Origin: Phenylobacterium sp.
GTDB lineage: Bacteria > Pseudomonadota > Alphaproteobacteria > Caulobacterales > Caulobacteraceae
Assembly (NCBI GenBank): GCA_004799545.1
Contig: SSMU01000021.1
Span: 1 to 64,000 of the forward strand
Direction of reading: 5' to 3'
DNA length: 64,000 nucleotides
Shown here: one piece after another, positions 43,306 through 52,794 of the stretch
Numbering within the stretch: the first letter of the stretch is position 1
Layout of the letters: each line of letters begins with the position of its first letter
The notes under the pieces: generated by a model
Told to the model about the DNA's origin: nothing
The model's database searches: none
The model's input: only the letters and a program-made list of their open reading frames with translations
Position numbers and translations under genes: made by a program

Positions 43306-44211
43306 GTGGTGTTTACTTTAAATGCGCTGGTACAGCGCACGGCGATCATTGGCTTTGCTATGTCTGCGGCGGCCTGCGCGAGCCTACCGCAAGCGTCGAC
43401 GCCCATGGCCTTCGGCTTCGCGGCGAGCCCGCCGCGGGGCTTCGTGGATTTCTGTGAGCGCCAGCCCGGCGATTGCAACGCCACCGGCCCGGAACTGGCC
43501 GAGATGCGGATCGCGGCGAACACCGCGACCTCCTCGACCGCCGTGTCGGCGATCACCTACGACTGGAGCCGAGCCTTCGCCGAGCGGCGGAGCGCCCCAG
43601 CAGACTCGGGCGGCCAGGCGAGCCTGATTCCCGCGGCGTCGACCAGGTTCGATTGGTCGGGCGTGTTCGTGCGGGTGAAGGCGCCAGCCGGATCCTCGCA
43701 AGACCCCGCGTCGAGGATGGGGGCAATTCACCGGACCGCGCCGGCCGCCGCGCCGACGGCGACGATGAACCGCGAGACCTGGTCGCTGCTGACGCGGGTC
43801 AACGACAGCGTCAATCGCGCGATCACGCCGCGCGACGACCTCTCCACCTATGGGGTGGCCGACTATTGGGCGACGCCGCTGGAATCCGGCGTCCGGTATG
43901 GCGACTGCGAGGACTATGTGCTCGAAAAGCGCCACGAGCTGATGGCCGCCGGCCTGCCGCAGTCCGCTCTGTCGATCGCCGTCGTGCTCACCGACCGGGG
44001 TGAAACCCACGCCGTGCTGGTGGTGGCCACCAGCACCGGCGACTATGTGCTCGACAACCGCACGCCGTGGATCCTCCCGTGGGCTCAGACGGCATACCGC
44101 TGGCGCGAGCGCCAGGTGGCGGGCTCGGCTTCGCAGTGGGCGTTCGCAGCCGGCCCGGTGACGCCCCAGGACCCGACGCGCGCAAGCTTCTTGATCGCCA
44201 GCACCCGCTAG
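43306..44211 (+). CDS. Transglutaminase-like cysteine peptidase, lipoprotein-like
   Basis: The 301-residue protein matches bacterial transglutaminase-like cysteine proteinases (BTLCP). Cys201 (YGDCEDYVLEKR), His235 (ETHAVLV) and Asp250 (YVLDN) form the triad. A possible lipobox SAAAC (Cys24) follows a hydrophobic start. Family members are often encoded with exopolysaccharide or biofilm genes, LapG being the known example. The GTG start has no good Shine-Dalgarno sequence; ATG at 43360 is an alternative but would remove the signal. It is followed by the ligase gene. Confidence 0.85.
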   Translation: MVFTLNALVQRTAIIGFAMSAAACASLPQASTPMAFGFAASPPRGFVDFCERQPGDCNATGPELAEMRIAANTATSSTAVSAITYDWSRAFAERRSAPADSGGQASLIPAASTRFDWSGVFVRVKAPAGSSQDPASRMGAIHRTAPAAAPTATMNRETWSLLTRVNDSVNRAITPRDDLSTYGVADYWATPLESGVRYGDCEDYVLEKRHELMAAGLPQSALSIAVVLTDRGETHAVLVVATSTGDYVLDNRTPWILPWAQTAYRWRERQVAGSASQWAFAAGPVTPQDPTRASFLIASTR

Positions 44212-44251
44212 GGTCTCCTGCCGCTCGGTCTTGGGGCGGAGAATCATCGGC

Positions 44252-45601
44252 ATGGACGAACGACGCGCGGCCCCCGCCCGGGGCCCGGGCGCTCAGCCGC
44301 CGCCGCTGCGCTGGCGCCAGGACGACGCCTGGTTGGCGCTCGCCGCGCCGGCGCTGATCTTCCTGGGCCACCTGCTGTATGGCGCGATGCCGCCGCAGAC
44401 GGCGTTGAGCATGACGGTGTTGGCGGCCATCCTCCTGGGGATAGCCCTGTCGCGCCGCGGCCTGCGCAAGGAGCTGACGCGGCTTGATGGACTGGCGTTG
44501 CCAGCCGGGCTGTTCGCCGCGGTGATCCTCGTCGCGCTTTGGTCGCTGAGCCCCTTTGTGCCGGGTGGCGCTCATCCGGTCTGGACCTATCTGAAGATCT
44601 CGCCCGGCGCGGCCAGCATCGATCGATCGGCGACCCTGCTGGAGACCATCAAGCTTGTCGGACTGGCCTGCGTCTTCGTGCTCGGGCTGCTGACCGGCGG
44701 TTCCGACGCCCGCGCGCGCCTGGCGGTGAACACCCTGCTCGTTCTGGCCGCCGGGCTGGGAGCCTGGGCCTTCCTCACCTTCACCACCGGCACGCAGCCG
44801 GGCGGCGGCGACCGCATGGAGGCCAGTTTCCTGAGCGCCAACACGGCGGGCACGGTCTTCGCGGCCTCTCTCGTGCTGGCCGCCGGCCCGGCCGTGTCAC
44901 GCCTGGGTGGCGCGCCCGGGCGGCGGCTCGGCGGGGGCGTGCTGTTCGGCGTCGCCGCCCTGCTGTTTCTGGTCTGCATCTTCGCCACGGCGTCGCGCGG
45001 CGCCTTCCTGGCCGCCTTCGCGGGTCTGCTGACCATGGGCCTGTTGATGGTCTTCGGTCGGCAGCTGAAGTGGTCGAGGGCGGTGATGACAGGGGGCGCT
45101 GCGGCGGCCGTTGTCGCCGTCCTGCTGCTCGTCGCCGGCGATTTCCTGCTCAACCGGCTGATGGGCGGAACCCACGAGTTCGCCTCGCGCGCCTTCATCC
45201 TGCACGTCCACTGGCAGGCGTTCCTGGACTCGCCGCTGTTCGGCTATGGGCTGGGGACCTTCGACACCGTCAATCGGCTGCTGCTCAACGCCGCCAGCTT
45301 CCCGAAGATCTGGACAGTGCGAGCGGCCCACAACATCTACCTCGACTGGCTCGAGCAGGGCGGCCTGTTCGCAGCGCTGCCGATGTTCGCCTGCCTGGGG
45401 GCGCTCATGATCACCACGGCGCGCAAGGCGTTTCGGCGCTCCCGTATGATCCCCATCCTGTTCGCCCTCCTGGGCCTGGACGTCGTCTTCCTGGTTCACG
45501 GGGCCACGGACTTCGCGTTGGAGATGTTCTCGGTGGCGGCGATGTGGGCCTATCTGCTCGGCCTGCAGTTCAGCCTGGCGCAAGGATCCTCAGCCCGATG
45601 A
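44252..45601 (+). CDS. O-antigen ligase/polymerase-like membrane protein
   Basis: The 449-residue protein has about ten transmembrane helices and the O-antigen ligase (WaaL/Wzy) core: ATASRGAFLAAF, a large periplasmic loop with HWQAFLDSPLFGYGLGTFDTVN, and AAHNIYLDWLEQGG. It should polymerise or transfer glycan repeat units at the outer face of the inner membrane. The ATG at 44252 has GGAG about ten bases upstream. The next gene overlaps its stop (ATGA). Confidence 0.87.
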   Translation: MDERRAAPARGPGAQPPPLRWRQDDAWLALAAPALIFLGHLLYGAMPPQTALSMTVLAAILLGIALSRRGLRKELTRLDGLALPAGLFAAVILVALWSLSPFVPGGAHPVWTYLKISPGAASIDRSATLLETIKLVGLACVFVLGLLTGGSDARARLAVNTLLVLAAGLGAWAFLTFTTGTQPGGGDRMEASFLSANTAGTVFAASLVLAAGPAVSRLGGAPGRRLGGGVLFGVAALLFLVCIFATASRGAFLAAFAGLLTMGLLMVFGRQLKWSRAVMTGGAAAAVVAVLLLVAGDFLLNRLMGGTHEFASRAFILHVHWQAFLDSPLFGYGLGTFDTVNRLLLNAASFPKIWTVRAAHNIYLDWLEQGGLFAALPMFACLGALMITTARKAFRRSRMIPILFALLGLDVVFLVHGATDFALEMFSVAAMWAYLLGLQFSLAQGSSAR

Positions 45602-46161
45602 GCCGCGCCCGGAACTGGAAGCTCGCCGCCGCCGCCGCGATCCCGATCACGGCCCTGCTAGCCAGCGTCGCGGCCCTCGCGGCGCTGGTCGGCCAGACCG
45701 GCCCGCTCATGTGGACGGGGCCGATCGGCCTCGCCGAGAGCCACGACCAACGCGCCTTCCTCGCCCTCGAACACCCCGAACGGCCGAAGGCCCTCGCCGA
45801 GGCGTCCCGCGAAGTCGGCCGCGCGCTGACCCTCGCGCCCTATGACAACGCCGCCCGCCTGCGCCTCGTCTATATCGACACGCTTGGTCATCAATCGCTG
45901 GGACCGCAGGGCCTGGCCAGGTTCGCCGAGTCCTACGGACTGATCCCCTATGACTACACGGTGGCTACGTGGCGGATCCAATTCGGGCTGGAGCATTGGG
46001 GTTCGCTGACCCCGGACCTGCGGGCCGCGGTGTTCGCCGAGGCGATGGCCTATGGCCGCGCGGGGAGCCAGGACGTCAACGTGTCCCGCGTCCTTCAATC
46101 CATTCACGACCCACAGGGCCGACTCGCCGCAGCGTTGTGGCTGCGCCTTCTCAACCATTAG
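45598..46161 (+). CDS. Membrane-anchored protein of unknown function, coupled to the ligase
   Basis: The 187-residue protein has one N-terminal transmembrane helix (AAAAAIPITALLASVAALAALV) and a helical periplasmic part with TPR-like character (ASREVGRALTLAPYDNAARLRLVYID). Its ATG overlaps the ligase stop, so it is translationally coupled. It probably supports glycan assembly, but the family is not recognised. Confidence 0.7.
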   Translation: MSRARNWKLAAAAAIPITALLASVAALAALVGQTGPLMWTGPIGLAESHDQRAFLALEHPERPKALAEASREVGRALTLAPYDNAARLRLVYIDTLGHQSLGPQGLARFAESYGLIPYDYTVATWRIQFGLEHWGSLTPDLRAAVFAEAMAYGRAGSQDVNVSRVLQSIHDPQGRLAAALWLRLLNH

Positions 46162-46299
46162 TCGTTGCTGCGCAACTTTAGACACACCCGCTGCCTAATC
46201 TTCCGGCCGTCCCAGGTTGAACGAGATTCGACTTGAGTGACGGCATAGCTTATGACTTTAAGAATTCGTACAGACGCTTATCCGACAGGCAGGAACGTC

Positions 46300-47043
46300 A
46301 TGAAAGTTACGTCGATATCTCTCCGCAAGGCCATCCGGGCCGTGGCCGCCTCGGCCGCGATCGTCGGCATGACCCTGGTCGGGGGTAGCGCGCTCGCCCA
46401 GCTTTCGGCGCAGGATCAACAGACCGCGGACTCGCTGGCGACCAACATCGCCGCCGCCGTCCAGGCCGCCGTCACGGCGAACCAGGGCGCCTCGGCCGAC
46501 ACGGTCCAGGCCGCGGTGCAGACCGCGATCGCCAACGCCATCTCGGCCTCGGGCGCCTCACCGGCCGTCGCCAACGCCGCCATGGCGAGCGCGGTCACGA
46601 CGATCGCCAGCCAAGGCCTGGCCGCCGTGCCCGGCGTCCGCGCGGGCGTTCAGGCCCAGCAATCCACCGTCCTGGCCGCCGCCATCACCTCGGCGACCCA
46701 GGCGGCCGTGTCCGCCAACTCGGGCGCCGACGCCGCGACGGTGCAGGCTGCGGTGGAAGCCGCAGTCACCTCGGCGATCACCACGTCCGGCGCACCGCCG
46801 GCGGTGGCGCAGAGCGCGGTGAACAGCGCCTCGGTTTCGCTGGCGGCTTCCGGCCTGTCCTCCACGCCGGGCGTGCAGACGGCGGTCAACAATGTGCAGA
46901 CCGTGGTCACCGCCCAGGTGGCGAGCACGCCGACCACGACCGCGACGGTCACCGGTCAACCGGCGCCCACCACGACCGCGACAGTCACACCGACCACGCA
47001 ACCGACTGTGACCCCGGTCACAACGCCGACCTACGTCGGCTAG
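46300..47043 (+). CDS. Secreted Ala-rich protein with two 79-residue repeats
   Basis: The 247-residue protein has a signal peptide (about 1-33), then two copies of one unit at about 42-120 and 122-200. The offset is 79 residues for several marks (TVQAAV at 68 and 147; PGV at 111 and 190). A Thr/Pro/Val-rich tail (about 208-244, TTTATVT units) follows. The repeats are predicted amphipathic helices. The tail resembles glycosylated linkers. CAGGAACG precedes the ATG. It lies between polysaccharide genes. I know no family and cannot assign a function. Confidence 0.75.
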   Translation: MKVTSISLRKAIRAVAASAAIVGMTLVGGSALAQLSAQDQQTADSLATNIAAAVQAAVTANQGASADTVQAAVQTAIANAISASGASPAVANAAMASAVTTIASQGLAAVPGVRAGVQAQQSTVLAAAITSATQAAVSANSGADAATVQAAVEAAVTSAITTSGAPPAVAQSAVNSASVSLAASGLSSTPGVQTAVNNVQTVVTAQVASTPTTTATVTGQPAPTTTATVTPTTQPTVTPVTTPTYVG

Positions 47044-47100
47044 GTAAGCTCCGACTAGCTAAGGTCCCGTCGGGGGGCGGGTCATAAAATCTGGAACGAC

Positions 47101-47133
47101 GTCGGCGCGCAGCCTCTGGCTCGGCGCGCCGAC
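47101..47133 (+). promoter_or_regulatory. Leader hairpin before the barrel gene
   Basis: GTCGGCGCG (47101-47109) pairs with CGCGCCGAC (47125-47133), 21 bases before the GTG start at 47155. No T tract follows. It may terminate the upstream transcript weakly or influence translation. Confidence 0.4.
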
Positions 47134-47154
47134 CGCGCAGGGGGATCATAGTAA

Positions 47155-48522
47155 GTGTTGACGTTCAAACGACTGCTCGCCGGAAGCACGGCGATCGCCC
47201 TGGGAACCGGGTTCGGTATCGCCACCTCGGTGTTCGCGCAGGTCGCGACCCCGCCGACGCAATCGCCGGTCGGCGGTGCGCCCCAACCTGGCGGCACGGG
47301 CTCGCCGGCCACCACGCAAGACCAAGCTTTTGTCAGCCAATTCCGCCGCGACGCCGACGTCACTGTCATGGCTCGCCCGCGGGAAGGCTACGAAGCGCGC
47401 GGTATTCGCGTCGGCGCTTTTCTGGTCTATCCGCAGCTTAACGTCGCGCCGACCTATGACGACAACATCTTTGCGACGTCGAGCAACACGACCAGCGATA
47501 CGATCTGGAAGGTTAACCCCCTCGTCACGGTCCAGTCTGACTGGAACCGCCATTCTCTGGGCGGCTACGCCTCAGTGACGGCTAACGAGTTCCAACAGCG
47601 TTCCTCGGAAGACACAACGGACTATTCGCTCGGCGCCAACGGCCGGATCGATGTCGACCACGCGACGCAGGTGACTGGTCGCGTGAACTACATGCGCAGC
47701 ACGGAGCCCCGAACGTCCGCGAACTCGCCGACGGGGGCGCTGAAGCCGGTCCGCTACGACCTATTGGACTTCTCCGCCGAGGGGCGGCATGAATTCGATC
47801 GGCTGCTTGGCACGCTTCATTTTGACAGCCAGACGTTTGACTACTCCAACCCACCGGCCGCCTCCGGCGGGGTGATCGACGAAACTTTCCGGAACCGCAC
47901 GATCACGACCTATGGGGGTCGTCTCGACTATGCGCTGAGCCCCAAGACGGCGCTGTTCGTTGATCTGCAGGGTGAAAACCACAGCTACGACCACCAGTCA
48001 GCTCTCGACCCGATCAATCGGGATTCAAAAGGCGTCCAGGCGCTAGCCGGTGTCGATTTCGAAGTCACGGCGCTCATGCGGGGAAACATCGGTTTCGGCT
48101 ACCGCAAAGAAACGTTCAGCGACCCTGCAGCGAAGGACCTCGCCGGCTTGAGCGCCGACGCCAGCCTGGAGTGGTTCCCGACGCAGCTGACGACGGTCAC
48201 GGTCGCGGGATCGCGCACCATTCAGGACAGCGCAGTCTTCGGTTCGCCCGCTTACCTGTCCAGCAACGTTACGGCCCGCGTCGATCACGAGCTGCTTCGG
48301 AATGTCATTCTCACGGGACAAGTGGGTTACGGAGACGATAAATATACGGGTATCGTCCGCGAAGACCACCGAACCTCTGCGGGGGTCGGCGCCAGCTATC
48401 TGATCAATAGGACGCTGGGCGTCAGCGTGAACTACAACTACAACAAGCAAGAGACCGTCAAAGGCGTCGGCAACGATTTCAAAGACAATCGAGTGGCCGC
48501 GACGCTCACCGTCCAATACTGA
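47155..48522 (+). CDS. Outer-membrane beta-barrel protein (BBP2-type)
   Basis: The 455-residue protein has a signal peptide (about 1-28), a Pro/Gly/Thr-rich segment, and a barrel beginning LVYPQLNVAPTYDDNIFATSSNTTSD. That is the signature of the putative beta-barrel porin 2 family seen in exopolysaccharide loci. It ends in alternating strands (NRVAATLTVQY). It may be the outer-membrane outlet for the polysaccharide. The start is GTG. Its codon use is slightly less GC-biased than its neighbours. Confidence 0.83.
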   Translation: MLTFKRLLAGSTAIALGTGFGIATSVFAQVATPPTQSPVGGAPQPGGTGSPATTQDQAFVSQFRRDADVTVMARPREGYEARGIRVGAFLVYPQLNVAPTYDDNIFATSSNTTSDTIWKVNPLVTVQSDWNRHSLGGYASVTANEFQQRSSEDTTDYSLGANGRIDVDHATQVTGRVNYMRSTEPRTSANSPTGALKPVRYDLLDFSAEGRHEFDRLLGTLHFDSQTFDYSNPPAASGGVIDETFRNRTITTYGGRLDYALSPKTALFVDLQGENHSYDHQSALDPINRDSKGVQALAGVDFEVTALMRGNIGFGYRKETFSDPAAKDLAGLSADASLEWFPTQLTTVTVAGSRTIQDSAVFGSPAYLSSNVTARVDHELLRNVILTGQVGYGDDKYTGIVREDHRTSAGVGASYLINRTLGVSVNYNYNKQETVKGVGNDFKDNRVAATLTVQY

Positions 48523-48634
48523 CCTCTGCCCGGCGGCCTGCGGCGCTTTGGATGGCGCCAAACTTGCTCTGTGCGTGCAGAATGCGCCTCGGCCGATCAC
48601 GGCCCGCAGGCGCTCATAAAGGCGTGACGACCCG

Positions 48635-50890
48635 ATGAACGTGCATAACCCCGCCGCCTCCGAGTTCGAGGCGGGTGCGAGCCGTACCGGCGCCGCGAGC
48701 TGGCTTCCCCAAGCCGCCGCCAACGCGCTCGATCTCCAGCGCTGGGCGCTGGCGTTCCGGCGCCGCTGGCGGTTGCTCGGCGCGGTCGCGTTGGCGATTT
48801 TCGCCGCTACGGTCCTGCTCACGCTGCAAGCCACGCCCCGGTACACCGCGAGCGCCAGCGTCGCCCTGGACATGCGCAAGGAGAACGTGAGCGGCAACCA
48901 GCAGGTGCTCGCGGACTTACCCGCGGATTCCAGCGTGGTCGACACCGAGGTCGAGGTGATCAAGTCGCGTCAACTCGCCGATCGCGTCACGCGAGCGCTC
49001 GATCTCGACCACGATCCGGAGTTCAACGGCGCGCTGCGCAAGCCGACGGGCATGGCGGGCGTCATCGGCGGGATCAAGAGCCTCTTCGGCGCGGCCGCTC
49101 CGAGCCGTCGCCAGCCGTCTGAAGCGCAGATACAGCGGATGCACGAGGGCGTGGTCAGCGGCGTCCTCGGCCATCTCGGGGTCCAACGGCTCGGACTGAC
49201 CTACGTCATCAACATCAACTATCAGTCGGAGAGCCCCGCCAAGGCGGCGATGATCGCCAACAAGTATGCGGAGCTCTATCTGCTGTCGCAGCTCCAGGAC
49301 AAGTTCGACGCGACCCAGCAAGCGACGCGCTGGCTGAACGACCAGCTCGAGCACCTGCGCCAACAGGTCCTGCAGGACGAAGCTGCGGTCCAGCAATACA
49401 AGATCGAGAACAATCTGCTCAGCACGACAGGCGCGACGCTGACAGAGCAGGAAGTCTCCAGCTACAGCCAAACTCTCGCCCAGGCGCGGGCCCAGGTGGC
49501 GGAAGACGAAGGCCGGCTCGCCGCGGCCAAGATGCAGCTCGGCCGCGCCGCCAATGGCGGCGACGTCGGCGAGGCCCTCAACTCCGCCCTGATCCAGGGC
49601 CTGCGTACCCAGCGTGCGTCTATCAGCGCCAACTTGGCGGAACTGCAAGGCCGCTACGGTGATCGCTACCCTGATGTGGTGAAGGCCAAGCGGCAGCTGG
49701 CCGATATCGACGCCCAGATCCAGCAGGAGATCCAGACGATCATCGCCAACCTCGAGGCGAAGGTTCAGGTGTCGAAACAGCGTGAAGGCGCGATGGCAGG
49801 CAGCCTGGGCGGGGCGAAGGGCACCCTCGCCGCGAACAATCGCTCGATGGTGCGGCTCAATGAGCTTCAACGCACCGCCGACGCGTCGCGGACCATTTAC
49901 GAGAGCTATCTGAACCGCTTCAAGGAAACCAGCACCCAGGGCGCTCTCGGCCAGGCGGACGCGCGGATCCTTTCCAAGGCGGCGACCCCGGGCGCCCCGA
50001 GTTCGCCCAACGTCTCTCGCAACATAATGCTTGGCCTGATGCTGGCGCTCGCCGGCGGGCTTGGCTCGGTTGTGCTGGTGGAGATCCTGGACGCCGGACT
50101 GGCCACGGCGGATGACGTAGAGCGTCGACTAGGCGCGCCTTACCTCGGCTCCATCCCGGTGTTGTCGTCGGTCGCCGAAGACAACAGCGAGGCGCCGATC
50201 GACTATGTGGTGTCCAAGCCGCTGTCTGGATTCGCCGAGTCTTTCCGCAGCCTGCAGGCGGCGATCCTCCACGCGAGGGTGGACGATCCGGTCAAGGTGG
50301 TGGCGATCACCTCCGCCCTACCGGGCGAAGGCAAGACCCTCACGGCGATGTGCCTCGCGCGCTCCGCGGCGCTGCAAGGCCGCCGCGTGCTGATCATCGA
50401 TTGCGACCTGCGCCGGCGCACCGTCAATCGGATGCTGCAGGCTGAGCCGCAGATCGGCCTGCTGGAAGTCCTGAATGGCGAAGCGACCTTGCAGCAGGCC
50501 ACCAGCCTGGATGCGGCTTCCGGCGCCCATGTGCTGCCCCTCGCCGCGTCCAAGTTCACGCCGCGCGACGTGTTCGGCTCGAGCGCCATGGACCGCCTGC
50601 TGGCGGAGGTGCGCGGCCGTTACGACTTGGTGGTCCTCGATACGGCGCCGGTGCTGCCCGTCGCCGACACCCGAGTCCTGGCGCCCAAGGCGGACCTGGT
50701 CGTCTTCCTGGCGCGCTGGCGCAAGACGCCCGAACCCGCGATCCAAGCGGCTTTCCGCATGCTCGACAGTCCAGGCGTCATCCTGGGCGGTGTCGTCCTC
50801 ACCCTGGTCGACATGAAGCAGCAGGCGAAATACGGCTACGGCGACCCAGGCTACTACTACGCCGAGTACAAGAAGTACTACGTGACCTGA
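48635..50890 (+). CDS. Polysaccharide co-polymerase and tyrosine autokinase (Wzc-like BY-kinase)
   Basis: The 751-residue inner-membrane protein has a Wzz domain with two transmembrane helices (near 50-70 and 465-485) and a long coiled-coil periplasmic part. The BY-kinase domain follows, with Walker A ALPGEGKT (Lys567), Walker A' VLIIDCDLRRR and Walker B LVVLDTAPVL. The tail is Tyr-rich (YGYGDPGYYYAEYKKYY), the site of autophosphorylation in the family. It sets chain length and drives export with the OPX protein at 41394. ATG at 48635. Confidence 0.94.
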   Translation: MNVHNPAASEFEAGASRTGAASWLPQAAANALDLQRWALAFRRRWRLLGAVALAIFAATVLLTLQATPRYTASASVALDMRKENVSGNQQVLADLPADSSVVDTEVEVIKSRQLADRVTRALDLDHDPEFNGALRKPTGMAGVIGGIKSLFGAAAPSRRQPSEAQIQRMHEGVVSGVLGHLGVQRLGLTYVININYQSESPAKAAMIANKYAELYLLSQLQDKFDATQQATRWLNDQLEHLRQQVLQDEAAVQQYKIENNLLSTTGATLTEQEVSSYSQTLAQARAQVAEDEGRLAAAKMQLGRAANGGDVGEALNSALIQGLRTQRASISANLAELQGRYGDRYPDVVKAKRQLADIDAQIQQEIQTIIANLEAKVQVSKQREGAMAGSLGGAKGTLAANNRSMVRLNELQRTADASRTIYESYLNRFKETSTQGALGQADARILSKAATPGAPSSPNVSRNIMLGLMLALAGGLGSVVLVEILDAGLATADDVERRLGAPYLGSIPVLSSVAEDNSEAPIDYVVSKPLSGFAESFRSLQAAILHARVDDPVKVVAITSALPGEGKTLTAMCLARSAALQGRRVLIIDCDLRRRTVNRMLQAEPQIGLLEVLNGEATLQQATSLDAASGAHVLPLAASKFTPRDVFGSSAMDRLLAEVRGRYDLVVLDTAPVLPVADTRVLAPKADLVVFLARWRKTPEPAIQAAFRMLDSPGVILGGVVLTLVDMKQQAKYGYGDPGYYYAEYKKYYVT

Positions 50891-50897
50891 GGAAGGA

Positions 50898-50917
50898 GCC
50901 GGGCCCGACGGCCCGGC
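50898..50917. terminator. Stem-loop between convergent autokinase and carbamoyltransferase genes
   Basis: GCCGGGC (50898-50904) pairs with GCCCGGC (50911-50917) across a 6-base loop. No T tract is present on either side, so termination strength is uncertain. Confidence 0.45.
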
Positions 50918-50932
50918 GGCATCCCCGCGGCG

Positions 50933-52684
50933 CTAGTCGCGCACGCGGCGGATGAGGTGGTCGCCCAGCACCAGGACATCCATGTCGGTGCGCAGGAAGC
51001 AGTCGAGCGCTTCCTTCGGTTGGCAGACCACCGGCTCGTTCTCGTTGAACGAGGTGTTGAGGACCATCGGCACGCCGCTCAGCGCCTCGAAGGCCTCGAT
51101 GAGCGCGTAGTAGCGCGGGTTGGTGCTGCGCGAGACGGTCTGCAGCCGGCCCGAGCCGTCGGCGTGGGTCACGGCCGGGATCAGCCCCCGCTTCTCTTCG
51201 CGGATCTGGAACACCTGCATCATGAAGGGGACGGCGTCCTCCTCCTCGAACCATTCCGGCACCGCGCGATCCAGCACCGAGGGCGCGAAGGGCCGGAAGC
51301 TCTCGCGACGTTTGATCTTGGCGTTGAGGATCTGCTTCATGTCGGCGCGGCGCGGATCGCAGACGATGGAGCGGTTGCCCAGCGCCCGGGGTCCCCACTC
51401 CATTCGGCCCTGGAACCAGCCGACCACCTTGCCGTCGGCCACCGCCTCGGCGGTGCGAGCGCAGAGCTGGCCCTCATCGTCCAGCTGCTCGACGACGCAA
51501 CGCGCCGCGGCGAGATCGTCGGCGCGCGCCTTGAGAAGGTCCGCCACGGCGCCCTCGCCAAACGCAGGCCCCCAATAGGCATGATCCATGACGAAGCCGC
51601 GCGCGCCGCCCTGCCGATGCCAGAGCGCGAAGGCCGCGCCGATGGCGCCGCCGGCGTCGCCTGGGGCGGCGTGGACATAAACCTTCTGGAAGCCGGTCCG
51701 CCGACGGATCTTGCCGTTGGCCACCGAGTTGTTGGCGCAACCGCCGGACAGCGCGATCTCGGTCAGGCCGGTCTGCGCGTGGAGGCGGTCCAGCAGGTGG
51801 AAGAAGGCCTCCTCGTACATGGCCTGCGCCGAGCGGGCGATGTCCCAGTGCGGCTGGCCGAGCGGCTCATCGAGACCCCGCCGCGGGCCGAGCAGGGCCT
51901 CGAGGGCCGGCGTGAACAGGTCCGACGAGGTCGGCTGGCCGGCATCCCACTGGTAGGTCGCCTGCTCCCGGTGGTGGCGGAAGAACTTCAGGTCTAGCTC
52001 GAAGCCGCCGTCCGGCTTGAGGCGGACGATCTTCCGCATCTCCTCGAGCCGCGTCGGCTGGCCGTAGGGCGCCAGGCCCATGACCTTGTATTCGTCTCCA
52101 TAGTGCGGGAAGCCCAGATACTGGGTGATCGCCTCGTAGAAGATGCCGAGCGAGTGCGGGAAGTGCACCCTCCCCTCGATCGTCAGGTCCGCCCCCCGGC
52201 CCACGCCCCAGGCGGTGCTGGCGAAATCGCCAAAGCCATCGACCGAAACCACCGCCGCCTCATCGAACGGCGACACATGGAAGGCGCTGGAGAGGTGCGC
52301 GAGGTGATGCTCGATGGCGTGCGTTTCGCCGCGGAAGGCCTGGCCCGGGAACGCCTGCCGCAACAGGTCGGCCGCGCCAGCCCGCGCCTTGCGGTTCTTC
52401 AGCCGGTTCAACACGAGGCCGAGGTCGGGCCGCTCCAGCAACACATATTTCAGACGCGCGCCCATGTTCGCCCGGGAGTCCTGGTTGAGCGCCACGTGAT
52501 CGACGTCAGCCAGGCCGATGCCGGCCTCGGCGAGGCACCAGGCGATCGCCTCGGAGGGAAAGCCCGCCCAGTGCTTGATCCTGCGAAAGCGCTCCTCCTC
52601 CGCCGCCGCGACGAGCACGCCATCCTTGACGAGGCAGGCCGAGGAGTCGGCGTGGAACGCATTGAGGCCGAGGATGTAGCTCAT
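50933..52684 (-). CDS. Carbamoyltransferase (NodU/TobZ family)
   Basis: The 583-residue protein has the Kae1-like domain (ILGLNAFHADSSACLVKDG; HAIEHHLAHLSSAF with metal His126 and His130; VVSVDGFGDF; LSGGCANNSVANG). The C-terminal YrdC-like domain carries GWFQGRMEWGPRALGNRSI. It transfers a carbamoyl group to a sugar hydroxyl using carbamoyl phosphate and ATP. As last gene of the minus-strand glycan operon it probably decorates the polysaccharide or a precursor. It starts 110 bases after the neighbouring glycosyltransferase stop. Confidence 0.93.
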   Translation of the reverse strand: MSYILGLNAFHADSSACLVKDGVLVAAAEEERFRRIKHWAGFPSEAIAWCLAEAGIGLADVDHVALNQDSRANMGARLKYVLLERPDLGLVLNRLKNRKARAGAADLLRQAFPGQAFRGETHAIEHHLAHLSSAFHVSPFDEAAVVSVDGFGDFASTAWGVGRGADLTIEGRVHFPHSLGIFYEAITQYLGFPHYGDEYKVMGLAPYGQPTRLEEMRKIVRLKPDGGFELDLKFFRHHREQATYQWDAGQPTSSDLFTPALEALLGPRRGLDEPLGQPHWDIARSAQAMYEEAFFHLLDRLHAQTGLTEIALSGGCANNSVANGKIRRRTGFQKVYVHAAPGDAGGAIGAAFALWHRQGGARGFVMDHAYWGPAFGEGAVADLLKARADDLAAARCVVEQLDDEGQLCARTAEAVADGKVVGWFQGRMEWGPRALGNRSIVCDPRRADMKQILNAKIKRRESFRPFAPSVLDRAVPEWFEEEDAVPFMMQVFQIREEKRGLIPAVTHADGSGRLQTVSRSTNPRYYALIEAFEALSGVPMVLNTSFNENEPVVCQPKEALDCFLRTDMDVLVLGDHLIRRVRD

Positions 52685-52794
52685 CGGGTCGAGGAACCTT
52701 GGAAAGCGTCGAACGGGACCGTCATGGGCGGCGGCACCCTAGGGGTGTTTGGTTAGCGCTTGATTGTGCCAGGCCGGCGAGAACGGCGAGGCCG

